64,000 bases of DNA from Omphalotus guepiniiformis (GCA_028554645.1 JAQOOI010000029.1:1-64000), one strand, 5' to 3'; counted from the first letter of the stretch, positions 12,133 to 24,650 are shown. The notes: generated by a model not told the origin, from the sequence alone. Numbers and translations: made by a program.

Positions 12133-12525
12133 GCGCATCGACTTTTCCAACTACAATTTGATAATTCTTCGTCTTCATTGTAACTCGTACCTATTGTATT
12201 GCTTGTACTATCAACTATTCCTTGACAATTAATGTATAACGTTTGGCACGCACTGGCAGAACTTGTGTGCGCGTTGGTGTGACTCTGGTGTGACTATTTC
12301 CCCGAGGCTGCACGTGAGCGGAAAAACTGCCCACTTCGACACGATGTCTAATCTTTGTCGCCTTCTCGTACGCATCGTACAGGCAAGACTCCAAAGTACG
12401 TGGGTGGTCAATTCTTTGTTTTTGTTTCTGAATTAGTGAACAGCTCACATATATATCAATGCTAAAGGCATGGACCGAAACCGTATCAACGTACGTGCTG
12501 AGCCAAGACAGGTGAAACGAGACTC

Positions 12526-13502
12526 ATGCTACGCGCGCAGAGGACAGCTCGCGGCACCCTTCAGCAATGCTTTCAAGTAAAGGAGGTGCAAGAGATTGCG
12601 AAACTGGAGCCAGTCACCGCTGAAAGGCTGGCGTTATTTGAGCAGGACCCTTTGAGATTCGGACCGGACTCGAGTAGAATGCGGTTGGATACTTGTGCTA
12701 GTTCCGCTGTCGAAATGCGGCAGTCTGCATGGAATCAAGCATTAGCAATGGAATTAGCGAAGGATGCAGAGATGCGCTTTGGCTCGCAGGTTCCGGTTCT
12801 CTCCGTGGATTGGCAAAGCCTGTTCAAGGAACGTCTGTATCGAATCTTTTTGGAGATTCAGGCAGCAAAGAAGTCTGATCTGCTGGAGTTTGTGTCAGCC
12901 ACCACGGCCAATCGTGCTGGAAAGAAGGCCCGTAATAAGAACAGGCGAGAATTGCGCTTTGTGAGTCATCATTTGCTACCCAGAGGACCTAATTCACCGT
13001 GGTCGCACGTCAGAAGTTCGAACGGCGTCAACAGATTTGCACCATCATGATAGGCTTCTTCAGAGACAATGGTGACGAGGAGAGTTTGAGCATCTGGGCA
13101 CGTGTGCTGGAATGTATCGAAAAGCTCACTGTTGATGGTATGTCTGATGAAGAGGATGGGTTCGATGATGACGAGCCAGTCAAGTACATCAGACCAATGA
13201 GATTTCGTCACCCGGCTTTTCGAATGCTTTTTCAGCAAGTGGACGATATTCGGGTTGAGGATGAGGGTGTGTTTAAAGGTGCTGGGAGGAGGCGTCTTCG
13301 AAGAATTTACGACATCAGCAATGAGAATCACAACGAGCTACAAGACATGCGCCATCCCCCGTCCAAGCTTCCTTCCAGTTACTATCGTCCGGAGTACCTG
13401 GAGGATATGAGAGCAGGCCGTGTCCCATGGACGGAGCTTGCAGCCGGCACAGATGCCAAACTTCTCATTCCAAGGTATGCCCCGAAGTACTTCGTTGGCT
13501 GA
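12526..13502 (+). CDS. Uncharacterised Agaricomycete protein (307 aa), paralogue of 4225-6438
   Basis: Exons 12526-12960 and 13014-13502 join in phase 0 around a 53-nt intron to give 307 residues. The first half is helical and charged. The second half has the GMSDEE motif, an F-R-H-P-A-F segment, LF-QQVDD, a GRRRLRR basic patch, and PP-SKLPSSYYRPEYLED. The gene ending at 6438 has the same blocks and an intron at the equivalent site, so the two are clear paralogues. This copy lacks the N-terminal repeat exons. It lies in tandem behind the 157-aa gene, within the cassette. Function unknown. Confidence 0.72.
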
Positions 13503-13714
13503 AAGATTACTGACACCTCTCCTCAGCCTCAGCCTTTAAACTTTCATCCCAAACTTCGACATATATTTTCACCTACCCAATGTACAGTGTATAGCGCTAA
13601 AGAATGAATTTGTTTACTTAAAGATAAGATAGCGTGAAGTGTAAAATATTGTCTGAAATGAGACATATCACAGATACATATCTAGAGTGTGAGGCCAGAA
13701 GGGAAGTGCAACCA

Positions 13715-16700
13715 CTAAGCAGCAAACGCGAAACCCGCCCGCTTCACTAGTCCTAAATATTTCTTATGAATTTCAGAAACAGTAGGAAAGTAAACAAAGC
13801 CTACTCGGGAGAGATTGAGAAGCACTGCAATGCCTGGGCACACCTCCCACCTAGTCGTGTGGGCAACAATGTTCTCGAGATTCACGATTTCTAGTGTATC
13901 TGAGAAAGACGACGAAACCATCTTTGCCTGAAAACCATTAGCCCAAAAGGACTTGAAAGGATCCGTCGTCGTCCCAGCTAGCACTTTGCTACGCTTGATT
14001 GCCATGCGAATGTGCCCATCATCTTCATAGATATGTTGAATTTGACCGCCACACCACTCTTTCATGTGCTGATTATCAGATCTGAAGCACACGTAGCTGT
14101 TCGCAGCCTCTTTTGAGCTTGCGGTTGTATAGAAGCCGCGGGGGGCTGGTATACGCGAATAGCAACCGCCTGCATCGGTATGGAGAAGGCGGCGAAGCTC
14201 AGGGGGGAAAGGTGTGGATATTTTTTCATCATGGATATTCAAATCTTCACTTGCGTTGGAAGTGAAGGTGGCCACATGAGAGTCGTAGGCGTAGGCCTTG
14301 TCTAGAAGCTTCTGGCAATGTCGCAATAGTGGAGGGCAGTCCGTTCGTAACAGCCATTGACGGAAAGAGGCACCCTTGTTGAAGGCATGCAAAATTGTTC
14401 TTTCTACTTTCCCTATAACGACCAATTTCAGCACGACGATAGACATGGGGAAGAGGTACCGACCTATTACGTGATTTGTCGGTATCCTTTGTAGTTTCCC
14501 TATCAGCCGTTCAAAAGCAAAAGCCCACCAATTTCGAACGGTGCTGAAAGATTCCATACAATCATAGATATGAAAAGCCAGATGATGGGATGGTTGTAAA
14601 AATCCGGGGAAGTTCTTTTGCAAGCCGAGGACGTGCGCTCTGAGAAGTTGCCGAAACAACTCTCGGTCGTTCAAGGTTAGGGTGTTCTTCGTCATGATGA
14701 TGGATGCGCACGTCAGTGACATGGACGTTTCGAGGACTGAATCCATCTGATCCGAAATATCGTCCACAACTGAGATGGGTGATTGGACTTTCCAAAGACT
14801 TAGCAAGGCAAGGGGAAGATATACAGCAAACAGAGTTCGCCAATGATCCGCCTTCAGTGTTCCCGCCTGTGGAAGTCCGACATCTGTTGGTGGTTTGGAG
14901 AGCCAGGTTGGCGTGATGACGTCACGAATGGCCTTCTGAACCCGTTGAAGTATTGCATCGGAATCAATGTCCGTCCACAGCATCCTTTCGTGGGGCTTTG
15001 ATCTTCGCTAGTACCCCTTCAGTGAGTCGTTCTGAGTATCATTGTCGCAAAGAGAAGCTCACCCAAGATATCAATTGCTGAATCAGCTGTTCTTTGCGAA
15101 ATTTTCCAACTGGTAATCGGTTAATGTCGATGCAAACGTACATCAACGCAGCCATTGATTTCCCTTCCAAATATTTCTTTAGTGAACGACACCCGTCAAT
15201 GTCATCTACAAAGGGTTGCTGCAATTTCCGATGAATGTGTCCGATTGCATAGGTAGCGTGGTAATTCATTCTGCTAATCAAAGCAGCAAAAAGCTTGTCA
15301 CGATCTTCAACAGAAAGGGCATAGCATTCAAGTGAGCCAGGATCCCCGCTGAAGGTGGGCTCTGATGTGAGTGGGCGTTTGGCCCATGGGACTGAAGGAG
15401 CGGCGGAGTTTCTAGGTACAAAAAAAGGCCATTTGAATGGCTGCTCTTCAACGAAATCATGCCGCTATGTCAAGTAAGTGACTCCATTTGGTTGTAAATT
15501 CAACAAAGGACCTACCCATTTCACAAGAGCACAGGCCATGACTTCCTTGGTCAAATCCTTTTTTGAGATAGACGACCGCTGCTCATACTGGTGGGGTAAG
15601 ACCGCCAAGTCGTTACAAACATACGCGAGCGCGTTCCACTTGCGGGCTTTGAGACGGCGGCACATAGCCTTGCTGTCGACTGTCGTTTCCGGGGTACGTC
15701 CAGAAAGCTCTGTATGAATATCATAAATATCCTGGAATGCCCGCACATCGTTCCAGATGGCATCCTTGAGCGATAGCATTCTCTGGTTTCGATATTCTTT
15801 GGATTCTGACGACAGGTGGCTCCACTCCACTAACAAGAGCCGCTGGCCCTCGTCGTGTTTCTCTTCCAAATCCAGGGGTTTCATTATATCCTGAAGACTA
15901 TCTGGAATGGTTTTTGACGACTGATCTTCACATCCTGGAGAGGAGACAACTGTAGGGTGAGGAGGCGATGTGAAGTTATAGTAGAAGCCAACGAAGTTAG
16001 CTCGCTCTTCCTTGTTCTTCTCGGACTGGTCCAGGTTCAAAGCTACCCGGAAAAAGTTTTGCTGGACCCGCAGGAAGATAGTATGCATCGGGTCAACGAC
16101 AAGTTGTTTCGAAGGTTGCCAGTAGGGTAAGCGCCAGAGTTCAGAATAACGAGTACCGTACACCTGCTCTACCAGCTTGCGATCTTTCTCATTCTGTGCA
16201 TCTCTCCATAAGTGTGCACCACGCTTCAAGAAGTCATCATCCACAGGCTTCCAGTTTTCATAGTCAGTCCTTCCCAAGTGTGCTGTGTGCCAGCACATGC
16301 ATATAAAGCAAAAATGATGTGACGTTACATCCAACAGCCCTGCGTAAGGACGTGCAGCTTTGAAGTCCATAACATCGTTTGCAAGTGCCGCTCGATGAGT
16401 CCTTGCATATGGGGATAAATCCTTGCTAAGACGATGGGTGTTGTGCTAGGCATAGGGCGCCAACCCACGGCGGTAGGCGATCTCCAAGTCTGTGATGAGG
16501 GGTCTCAAAAAGTGAGAGTGGGCAGCCTGTTTACTGTTAGGCTCCCGCGGGCCTTGAATTATACCAGGGATGTAGATGTAAGCAGGATCGTTCGCCATCT
16601 GAAGCGGAAGGTTGATGCAGAATAACGCCATTACACCTGTGGATTTGTGACGACCACGGATGCGGTTTCCTTCAATGTTAAAGGAATCTCCATGCAGTCT

Positions 16701-18378
16701 GAATAACCATCTTCCCTCCTCACCGCGGTCGACAATGAACTTTGTACCATCTTCCGCAGGTATTTCCCTGATGAAGCTCCCATCCCGAGCATCGCGTTTG
16801 TCCACCGGAGCATCCGCATTTTGGGTAACATCGTCACAGAAAGTATCGCCACAATTCTCAATACCAGGAAGTGCTATGAATTTTCCGAACCAGTCGGTGA
16901 AAGGGTAGTAATGGTACGTTTTGATTGGTTTACCATACCGTATGAGTGGTGTAGCGCAAGGCTCACTGGCCGGAGTCGTTTTGTGGGAGCATGTGCTAGG
17001 ATACATGGGGTCCGTGCCCTCAGCGGAATAGCTGGGTGGGTACGTGAAGCTGCAGGTCGGACAGACCACATAAGGAATACTAGTTATACCAAGATTGAGG
17101 CGCTCTTCTAAGGTAGTGATGGACTCCGGAATCGCAGAGATTGCGTTTGTCTGCAAAGTATTTGGCCCATCCGGGTTGAGTAACGTCAGAGATAAGCCGA
17201 ATAGCTTCAGCGCTTTGAGCATAAAGCCAGCACCGCGTTCAGCAGCTCCTTCAAACACCCTATTGACTAGGGCAATGCAATACGCAATCAGTGTGGGAGT
17301 CTGATGGCGAGCACCTGGGTCCATGAAAGCCTTCCCTGAACACACCGCAGTCAATGATCTCCATGGGATGAAAAGCATTAGAAACAACAACTCACTGTTA
17401 TCAATTCTGAGTGGCGTTGTGTCAGGGTGTTTGTCACGCCAAATCCTCAGTTCATCGCGCAGGGAGTTAAGGTGTTTATTAGACCCTTCGGTGATGTGCT
17501 TTGTCAAATCGGACTGCAGAATCGATGCGGCGTATTCTTGGGTGTTTTGTAATGTGTCCTCGACTTCACGCAGGGTTGCCTGAATGGTAGACACGCTGGA
17601 ATCATCAGAGAGCTGACCGAGTCTACTTTCCAACTTTTTTATATCCTCCTGTGCAAAGGTTGCTTTTACGAAACGACGTTTTGTCGCCATATGCGTGAGA
17701 TGCGATTCTCCAAAGGGGTGAAGATATCCATCCTTCCCAGGCACCAAAATTGATTCGAATGATGGAGAGATATTAGTTGTTTCTTGCATCTCCTGGTCCT
17801 GCTCATCTCGAAACGCTGTTGATCTCTTACGACCATGACATAAAATCAATTGGTGGTTTCCTAAATGTACATAGGATACTCACCGCCATTTCCGTAGCCT
17901 GCTTCAAGAGATCATCCAGATCAGACTCTCCAAGGGCATTTGGAGCAGGAAGGTCATCGTCCCTGTTTAAGACGGCAGTAGCCATGATACGCTGATCATA
18001 GTCAGGTACAGATACCGCAGAGCTGCAGGAAGCCTGAGGCACGAGTTGATGGAGCGACGCGGTTGAAGTAGAGAGTGAAGGAGGAGAAAGGCGAATAGAT
18101 TCTCGAGAGGATGATTCACCCTCAACTTCTTGACGTCGACGCTTTCCCAAGAGAGTCTCGAATTTTGATATTGACGAAACTTTATTACTGGGGAGAAGAC
18201 GGGTGTGATGTGAATGGCCAGATGAAATAGCTTCATCCTTCAAGTTGGATGCCAGAAAGGCTCTGTAGCTAGATTTCCGAGTCATAAGCCCTTGAATCGA
18301 AATGTGTTTAAGATACAAAGAACGTAGAACGGTAGAGTAAGCGCCGGATGATCGGCTCCGAGAGCGGGCCGTGCACAT
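13715..18378 (-). CDS. Tnp2-family (CACTA-like) transposase, one premature stop
   Basis: Exons 18378-17884, 17798-15516, 15464-15063 and 15007-13715 are all phase 0 and total 1,491 codons. Seen in order: a zinc-binding-like CPTC ... STC ... C segment followed by YHYYPFTDWFGK; the IPGIIQGPREP and HFLRPL blocks; a FCFICMCWHTAH Cys/His patch; LPYWQPSKQLVVDPMHTIFL; and GTLKADHWRTLF followed by VRNWWAFAFERLIGKLQRIP. These are hallmarks of the basidiomycete Tnp2 transposase family (Pfam Transposase_21-like), which cuts and pastes CACTA-type DNA elements. A single in-frame TAG at 16446-16448 interrupts the second exon; otherwise the gene appears intact. An inverted stem-loop module lies about 170 bp upstream of the start. 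Confidence 0.88.
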
Positions 18379-18548
18379 TTTCCGACGCCGATGTCATGTT
18401 CTACACAGAGACTTAAGTACATCCTTCGAACGAGACTGATGGCGATTGAAGCATCTCCAGGTGCATAAGTTTGAGGCAATGAATCGACAGACAAAATCAT
18501 CACGTAGGAATAGTCCAACACCCCTAAGCACGGCAGCAACGATTCATA

Positions 18549-18632
18549 AGACGCCAAGTCTTCGCAAATTTCAGAACACCTGACACCAAGTCAGACAAGT
18601 CAGACAACGCCGAAGAAGACACCGAGTCCTCG
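18549..18632 (-). repeat. Stem-loop module, copy 3 (inverted)
   Basis: Read on the minus strand it gives GAGGAC-TCGGT-GTCTTC, CTGAC-TTGGT-GTCAG and GAAGAC-TTGGC-GTCTT in that order, with a short duplicated TCTGACTTG. It points into the transposase gene. Together with the copy at 7.5 kb it frames the 11-kb gene cassette as inverted ends. Confidence 0.8.
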
Positions 18633-18654
18633 TGGTGCTTTGTGGGTTGGTTGA

Positions 18655-18735
18655 ACGCTCAGCGCTCAGCGCTCAGGCACTTAGTCCGTGTCTAGGGACC
18701 GTACCGTGATAAACTTCCTTCCTTCCTTCCTTCCG
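18655..18735. repeat. Short tandem repeats
   Basis: Three units of an 8-bp GCTCAGC-type repeat occur near 18658-18677, and five units of TTCC at 18715-18734. They sit just outside the right-hand stem-loop module. Confidence 0.85.
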
Positions 18736-19394
18736 TCTTCGGCTACGGAATTATGATAGGGCCCGGGTAGGCTTGAGCAGGCTTGAGCGTCAAAGAACTT
18801 CAGGTAATGGAAGTTGCGAATCGTACCCTATCGTACCCTATGATACTGGCGTTGCAATGTGCGCGTATGTAGTACGAAAATAAGATTTATGGCCTTTACA
18901 TAAGCGCCGAACTTGCTACTATAGTCTAATGTTCCCACGCAAGCTGCCAGGCGCTAAGTTATACTTACCACAATCAACGCTGCGCGCTCACTAGCGCTCA
19001 CTCATAGACCAGTTCGAAGTGCGACAATATTCATGCCAAGGAGACGGTATTCTTAGAATGATGTTGAGCTATGGGAGGCTGGTCAGTGGTTTCCAAAGTT
19101 ATTTGTTACTTACTACTACCAGAAAGAATGTTAGGTCATTGACTCGAATATTGAAGGATGAACCGGTAGGCCCTCAATATCAATATTCAACGATTGCTCC
19201 ATGTTGTGCTAGTGATAACACTCTCACAGGAACATTTTATCAAGGTACTACTTATTCCCGTACTTAGAACGCTCAAGTTACTGATCAAATCACACAGTGG
19301 AAAGGTTACCCCGCATCAGAGAACTCGTAAGTCCTGGCCTCTTAAGACGGTCACCAGTCTCATTGGCATTATAGGATTGGTGTCATCGCCTTCC
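18736..19394. other. Intergenic, no gene seen
   Basis: Only short open frames without recognisable domains. A duplicated TCGTACCCTA lies near 18822-18840. Confidence 0.4.
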
Positions 19395-19655
19395 AGCTGG
19401 ACTTGGTGGGCTCAGCGTTACCAAGTTGGTGCTGGTTGCTGAGGCATGAGGCCTTGAGGCGTGATACTGGGCCGAAACGCTTGCTGAGGTTGCTCGCCGT
19501 TGGCCGGGCTTTTTACGTCCGGGCTAGTGTTGGTGAGCTGGTGAGTAAACTTACACCCGGTTCATTCATGCTGGTTTCTGAGGCAGGATTATTCCGGAGG
19601 ACCTCACGTTTGTTGTTTAATGTTGTAGAAATAGGTTCCACGTCCGACGTCGGGG
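19395..19655 (+). repeat. Dispersed repeat shared with 41.2-41.43 kb
   Basis: Aligns with 41196-41430. Shared blocks are a GCTCAGCG/ACCAA/GCTTGGTG stretch, CGCTTGCT followed by CCGTTGGCCG, TTTTTACGTC, GCTGGTGAG, CATTCATGCTG and a final CCGACGTCGG palindrome. Both are on the plus strand and neither has a convincing gene. Confidence 0.6.
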
Positions 19656-20067
19656 GAAGTAGTGTTCTTCGATCTTTTGCATCAACACCCGAGTTGGAGC
19701 CCACCCACTTTCTCTCATTCTAGTACAGCCGTGCGTAATCTTGCTCGTTGGACGGCTGGGAGCAAGCGTAGTTGGAACAACATTCGTCTTATTGGCCCGA
19801 GGTTGTCGTTGTCGTACGAGGGGAGGTCATGCGAATTTCGGCTCCATTCCTCTAGGGTTTCTGCCTGAACCATATTCTTCAATAGAACCTCGGGACCTCC
19901 GCCAAACCTAACTCTGACTCATACCTGTCCTTTCTCCTCCACCACGGCTTTGATTAGGTCTGGCTTTCAGTTGAGGTCGGTTTTGGGAGGAAAATGATAG
20001 CTAGGGATTTTGTGCGTTGGTTGGCTGATCTGGTTAGCGCTTACGGTTACTGGTCGATGTCGACGTC

Positions 20068-20205
20068 ACCTTCATCCCTTCATCCTCACCCCTCATCTTC
20101 ATCCTCACCCCTCATCCTCATCTTCATCCTCACCCCTCATCCTCGTCCTCGTCCTCATCCTCATCCTCATTCTCACTTCTCATCCCTCGTCCTTACCTTG
20201 ATCCT
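20068..20205. repeat. CT-rich minisatellite (CCTCATCCTCAT-like)
   Basis: An imperfect array of 6-bp and 12-bp units such as CATCCT, CACCCC and CGTCCT, with almost no G or A on the plus strand except within CAT. The purine/pyrimidine asymmetry is strong over about 140 bp. Confidence 0.85.
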
Positions 20206-20298
20206 CAGACGTCCGTCACGACACTCTTGATACCAAGATCTCAAATCTATGATCCCGAGTACGTGTTTGTAAACGTTGCCCGAGTTTGCTATATTCTA

Positions 20299-20750
20299 AC
20301 GCCCAATGTTTCTCAGAGCTTTCAGACCGTTTGTCGATGGAGATAACCGAGTATTTGCTCTCTTAGTGGGCCATCCAAACGATCTTGAGTGGGGAAAGCG
20401 CCATTGTGCTGCTTTGAGCAGCTGCGCAGCAGAACCATCGTCGTGGTTTTTTTGACCAGCCCTCTCAAATGGGATATGGTGGGGGACAGACTGTAGGCTC
20501 TCTACCTTTGTGTGTAATGTGGTACTCACCATTTTCACAGGCGCCTGGTATTATGGTGCATAACAAAGGTACTGAAGGGGTCGACTTCTCACTGGTCCTT
20601 TCAACTGCCATCAGGTTTCGCGAGGGTATGAGTAGATATTTCTGGCTTCGTTCAGTCATTCACCAGCCTACAGTTGTTTCCAACGCTGGATGTCCAAGTT
20701 TACTACCGCGCGAAGGATCTCCCAAAACTTCTTGACAACGATGGTCAATA
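20299..20750 (+). pseudogene. Possible remnant of a 7609-type accessory gene
   Basis: A short frame after 20299 encodes an LVGHPNDLEW segment that resembles the VGHPDDPSQW segment of the gene at 7609-9700. Following exon-like pieces around 20540-20740 are open but disrupted by stops. I infer a decayed paralogue; the match is short. Confidence 0.3.
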
Positions 20751-21304
20751 CGTTTTTTCAGCACCGTTTGTCTCCCTCATAAAGAGATGACGCCCATTTT
20801 CCCTTGTGGATGTTAGGTGATTAGTACCACTACATCGAAGGCAGATACATCGGGCGTTGACTACGGTCATTGAATTTTCTCCGGAATGTCTTTTCGCCAT
20901 CCCCTCCTCTGTTTGCCGACACTCTAGCACCCGAGTTTGACGACACAAATGACAATAATCTTACACGCACTTTTCAGCGGACGGCCTCTTTGGGTTGAGT
21001 ATGACTTTCAGCAGCAGAAGGTCTTTTCGCTAAGCTCAGGGTAAAGAATTTGAACTAGAAGAGAGGAAGAGGACTTGTTGGCGAATAGCTCTTGGATTTT
21101 TACCTACATTTAAGGATTTCCGCCTTCTGTAATTGCAACAACAAACGTGAACTAGCAACTAAGCAATAAAATTTTCCCTGCATGAGTGCTGCGTAAATAC
21201 GAGGTATTTTTGTGAGGTATGAAAACCCAGGAAATACAAAAATCATAAATTGACAACGGCGAGATATTATTACATCAATGATGTGAGCAGGGGAGATGTA
21301 TAAG

Positions 21305-22284
21305 CTATTGGGTTCTCTTTCGGAGGGAAGCTCTGCTCCCCAGTGCTTGTGCGACTTTGGCTTCCACTTTGGCTTCCACTTGAGCCTCCATTATCTCCTT
21401 AGTGATGACTACCCTTCTATACTTCAGACGACATCGGATGAAGTCGTTGGTCGCCCAGCTATTCTTGTATTCGCTCAAAAAAGGAAAACGAATACCAGCC
21501 TGGGTTCAAACATGAAAACGTCAGAGGTGCATCTCGAAGACCGGTAGAGCGGAAATTACGCACCTGCTTGCGAACCTTGTTCAGCGCTTCTAAATCCTGA
21601 TCGCTTATTGGCAGGCTGCATTGAAGATGCTCTTCAACAAGGCCATTGATATAATTCTGTGGGACTCATTTACTCCGTCAATCCGGCATTTGAGAAAGCG
21701 GAAAAGCGTACCTTCACCTCAGCATACTTCTCATCATCCCAACCCAGAGCCTTCTGCAAATTATAGCCCCCACGATTTGGCCTACCCACCTCACCCTGCG
21801 GCTTGGTAATCACGACTCCTTTCCTAGTCGGTTTCGTACCATCCTTCCCAGCGCGAGTGCCAGAGGTATGCTCTTCAGCGAAGTGAACTTTCTTACGAGA
21901 AGCTTGATCGTCCCCGACTGTGCGTTCCTCGACGTAGACGGCATCCAAGAAGCTGGTATCAGATGAAGGGGAAGGGGAACGAGCTTGCACATCTGAGTCA
22001 GAATATTCGCCGCCACGTTCGCTGGCAACAACCTTTGGTGAATGGCAAGCAGAGGGAGAGCTAGGAGCAGATGTGTCGGAGCATGGCTCAGAACATGTGT
22101 GTCGTGAGGTAGGAGAACTGTAGGGTGGCGCTCGATGGGGTTTAGAACGAGGAGTACGATGGGCTCCGCTCGAAAAAGAGACAGGTTCGTGGTCGACGGA
22201 CACAAGAGCAGCCCTCGAGGAGTAAATTTCCATGTGGTCAATAGAAAGAGGTCGAATATCTGTATGGTCGTGAAAGTGGGCCAT
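21305..22284 (-). CDS. Uncharacterised Agaricomycete protein (286 aa)
   Basis: Exons 22284-21712, 21656-21564 and 21499-21305 join in phase 0 to 286 residues plus TAG. The first 150 residues are Ser/Pro/Arg-rich and likely disordered. The C-terminal half has NLQKALGWDDEKYAEV, then LVEEHL, and FPFLSEYKNSWATNDFIRCR-like sequence followed by a short charged tail. This C-terminal pattern is familiar from a multicopy mushroom family often annotated as hypothetical. The ATG at 22284 is the first in frame with the body. It is divergent from the WD40 gene starting at 22594, about 310 bp away. Confidence 0.68.
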
Positions 22285-22593
22285 TGGGAATCGGTAAAAT
22301 GTAGCTGAAGTTTGCAAGCTTTCAATTCCATTTTATAGGTTCTGAATGTCAGTAGTCAGTACGAGACAAAGAGAGATAAGGGCAGGTGGCTCAAAGCACG
22401 CCGTAGCTCGAGCCTGAAATTACGACGGGGACCGATGGTAAGTTGAAAGGCAGAGCTGATCATGAATCCATTCTCGTGATATTGCTGATGTCACAAAGAC
22501 TCGTGAGTTACTCGAGTCTTTGTTCAAACATGGAGACGCAATCTCACATCTTTGACAGCGTTCGAATCACCTCCATTACAATATCCCTCGGAT

Positions 22594-24076
22594 ATGCAAA
22601 TACTCAAGTCCGTCTTCAAATCTCAAAACAATCGATACAACCAATTCGTTAAGCTTCAAGGTGCTCGCGATGCCGTTCTTTCTGTAGCCTTCTCAGCAGA
22701 CGCAAAATTCGTGGCAGCAGCAGGTAATCAGATTCAATCCGCACCTCCCTGTAACGCTCAGTCTTTCTCTAGGTTATGGAGGGGTTAGTGTCTGGGACTT
22801 GGAATCAACCACCTTGCTCTCCATTCCGTTATCACCAACTGGCGCCTCGAATGCCCAGCGCGCCTTTCACGCCGTGTCCTGGTTACATTTTGAGCGAGGT
22901 GATAGCCATGTTCTTGTCCTTGGATCGATGCAGGGTGAGCTCATGGCTTGGGATTGGGATCGCGAGCGTAAAGTTTGTGTTTTCTGTTCTGCAGCATCCT
23001 ATCGGCGCTGACTACTTGAAATGCAGCTTTTTGATTCTATGGCTAAGAGAACTCTTTGCGAAGAAGGAAATCAGGTCATGTCAATTGACGTCCATGAACA
23101 ACACGTTTCCAACGGACACAACGCGCGCATCGCTGTTTCTACAGCAGATCGTGCTGTGAGTGTATGGACTCTTTCACCGTCTTCACGGGAGCTTTTCCGC
23201 GTTTTCCGAGTCGTCCTTGCGCAGCCTTTTATACCAAGGGTTGTACTGTTTTGCAAGAGAACGCGCGATGTATACACTTTTGGACGAGAGGGCGGCAACA
23301 TGTAAATTCTTAGTCTATGCTCTCATCTATTGCATTCTAAGTGAGCATTGTCAGCATTCAGCTCGAGCATAAAACCGGTAACATCAAGTGGAATCGTTCT
23401 CATGGCCCGGACATAATGTAGGTTTTGACGCACGACTGTGGACGCTGCTGATTCTTCCAAAGGGGTTCTGTTGTTATCGACGAGTCGAAGGATCTGCTGG
23501 CTGCTTGGACTGGGCAGGATTTCGAACTTTTCAAGCTCAGCAATCTCGAGCATATCCTCACCTTCACTAACAAAGCTCCCATGATACACTTTCCGAAGCA
23601 GGTCGCTTTCGCAGAAGGGGGAAGTATCGTTGTCGGCGGCACTGATCGCAGCTGCGCTGTACTATACGACACCAACACTGGGACCTTCTTGCAGAGTCTC
23701 GACTACCCACAGGAAAGCTTAGTGCAAACCGTGGCAGTAAGCCCTATCATCTTGTTTCTTGTGCTTCTACTGATGTGAATATGAACAGGCGTGCACACAA
23801 GCTGATTGCTACCTCATCGCAATCGCTGGCTCGACATCTCAGAAGGCCGCTGATGTTGTCGTCTTCCGGAAGAAGCATGTCCGCGCTCGGTCTACCATAG
23901 CTGCTAATGTAGCAAAGCCAACCGGCATCCAGCAGAGAGACGCCCTATTGATCCTACCCAGATTAGGAACGACATACCTTCTCTTGACGATCATCATGGC
24001 TCTTTGTCTAGTTGGCACACACACAGCTGCTAAAAATTCTGGTGTAGTTGTGTGTATACTTTTCCATTGCTACTGA
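22594..24076 (+). CDS. WD40-repeat protein with a C-terminal membrane segment (409 aa)
   Basis: Six exons, 22594-22723, 22773-22972, 23027-23301, 23355-23417, 23463-23736 and 23789-24076, keep one frame through five introns and end at TGA 24074-24076. WD-type motifs include VLSVAFSADAKFVAAAG, GGVSVWDLES, AVSVWTLS and FPKQVAFAEGGSIVVGG. The last exon encodes a hydrophobic stretch, TTYLLLTIIMALCLVGTHTA-like, suggesting membrane anchoring. Mushrooms carry many WD40 proteins of this layout with a terminal membrane helix; substrate or partner is unknown. An extra upstream exon is possible because a CAG acceptor precedes 22552. Confidence 0.72.
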
Positions 24077-24254
24077 ATATGAGGTTGATCGTAGTCGCTT
24101 TTGCAGATACGGGCCATTTTCAATATGGTCTCATGGGAGCTCAACACGAAGATTCGGTTTTTCTTTCTAAATGGGGGTGTAGAACGTCCTTTGGACTTCC
24201 TCGTTCCTTCTGCAAGCATCACTTTCACAAGCTCTGTGTCTAGCCCAGATCTCG

Positions 24255-24650
24255 CCCTCGCCTCTGCCAGTGAAAGCATGGCTTCTAGCTCGAGTTCCGT
24301 TTCTAGTGCAAGCCTCGCTTCTGCCAGCGCAAGCATCGCTTCTAGCTTGAGCTCTGTGTCTAGTGCCGGCCTCGCTTCTGCCAGGGCAAGCATGGCTTCT
24401 AGCTTCAGTGCAGGCCTCGCTTCTGCCAGCGCAAGCATGGCTTCTAGCTTGAGCGCTGTGTCTAGTGCAGGCCTTGCTTCTGCCAGCGCAAGCATCGCTT
24501 CTAGCTTGAGCTCTGTGTCTAGTGCAAACATGGCTTCCTCTAGTGCAAGCATGGCTTCTGCCAGTGCAAACATGGCTTCCTCCAGTGCAAGCATGGCTTC
24601 TGCCAGTGCAAGCATGGCTGCTGCTAGTTCCAGGCTGGCTTCTGCCGCTA
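24255..24650. repeat. Ser/Ala-coding minisatellite, open on both strands
   Basis: Units of 15-57 bp built on GCTTCTGCCAGTGCAAGCAT repeat about a dozen times. The plus strand is open from about 24101 to 24721 and would encode a Ser/Ala-rich tract; the minus strand is open from 24672 to 24070 and would encode an Ala/Leu/Glu/Met-rich tract. Neither has a good upstream exon, though a short exon from a CAG acceptor near 24103 could join the plus frame. Whether either is translated is unclear. Confidence 0.75.

Noticed and set aside
7497..18632. Reading the inverted modules as LTRs of a retrotransposon
   Set aside because: They are inverted, short, and enclose a Tnp2 DNA transposase and cellular-type genes without RT or integrase.
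20068..20205. CT-rich array considered as a coding repeat
   Set aside because: Frames are open only because of low complexity; no exon context or start was found.
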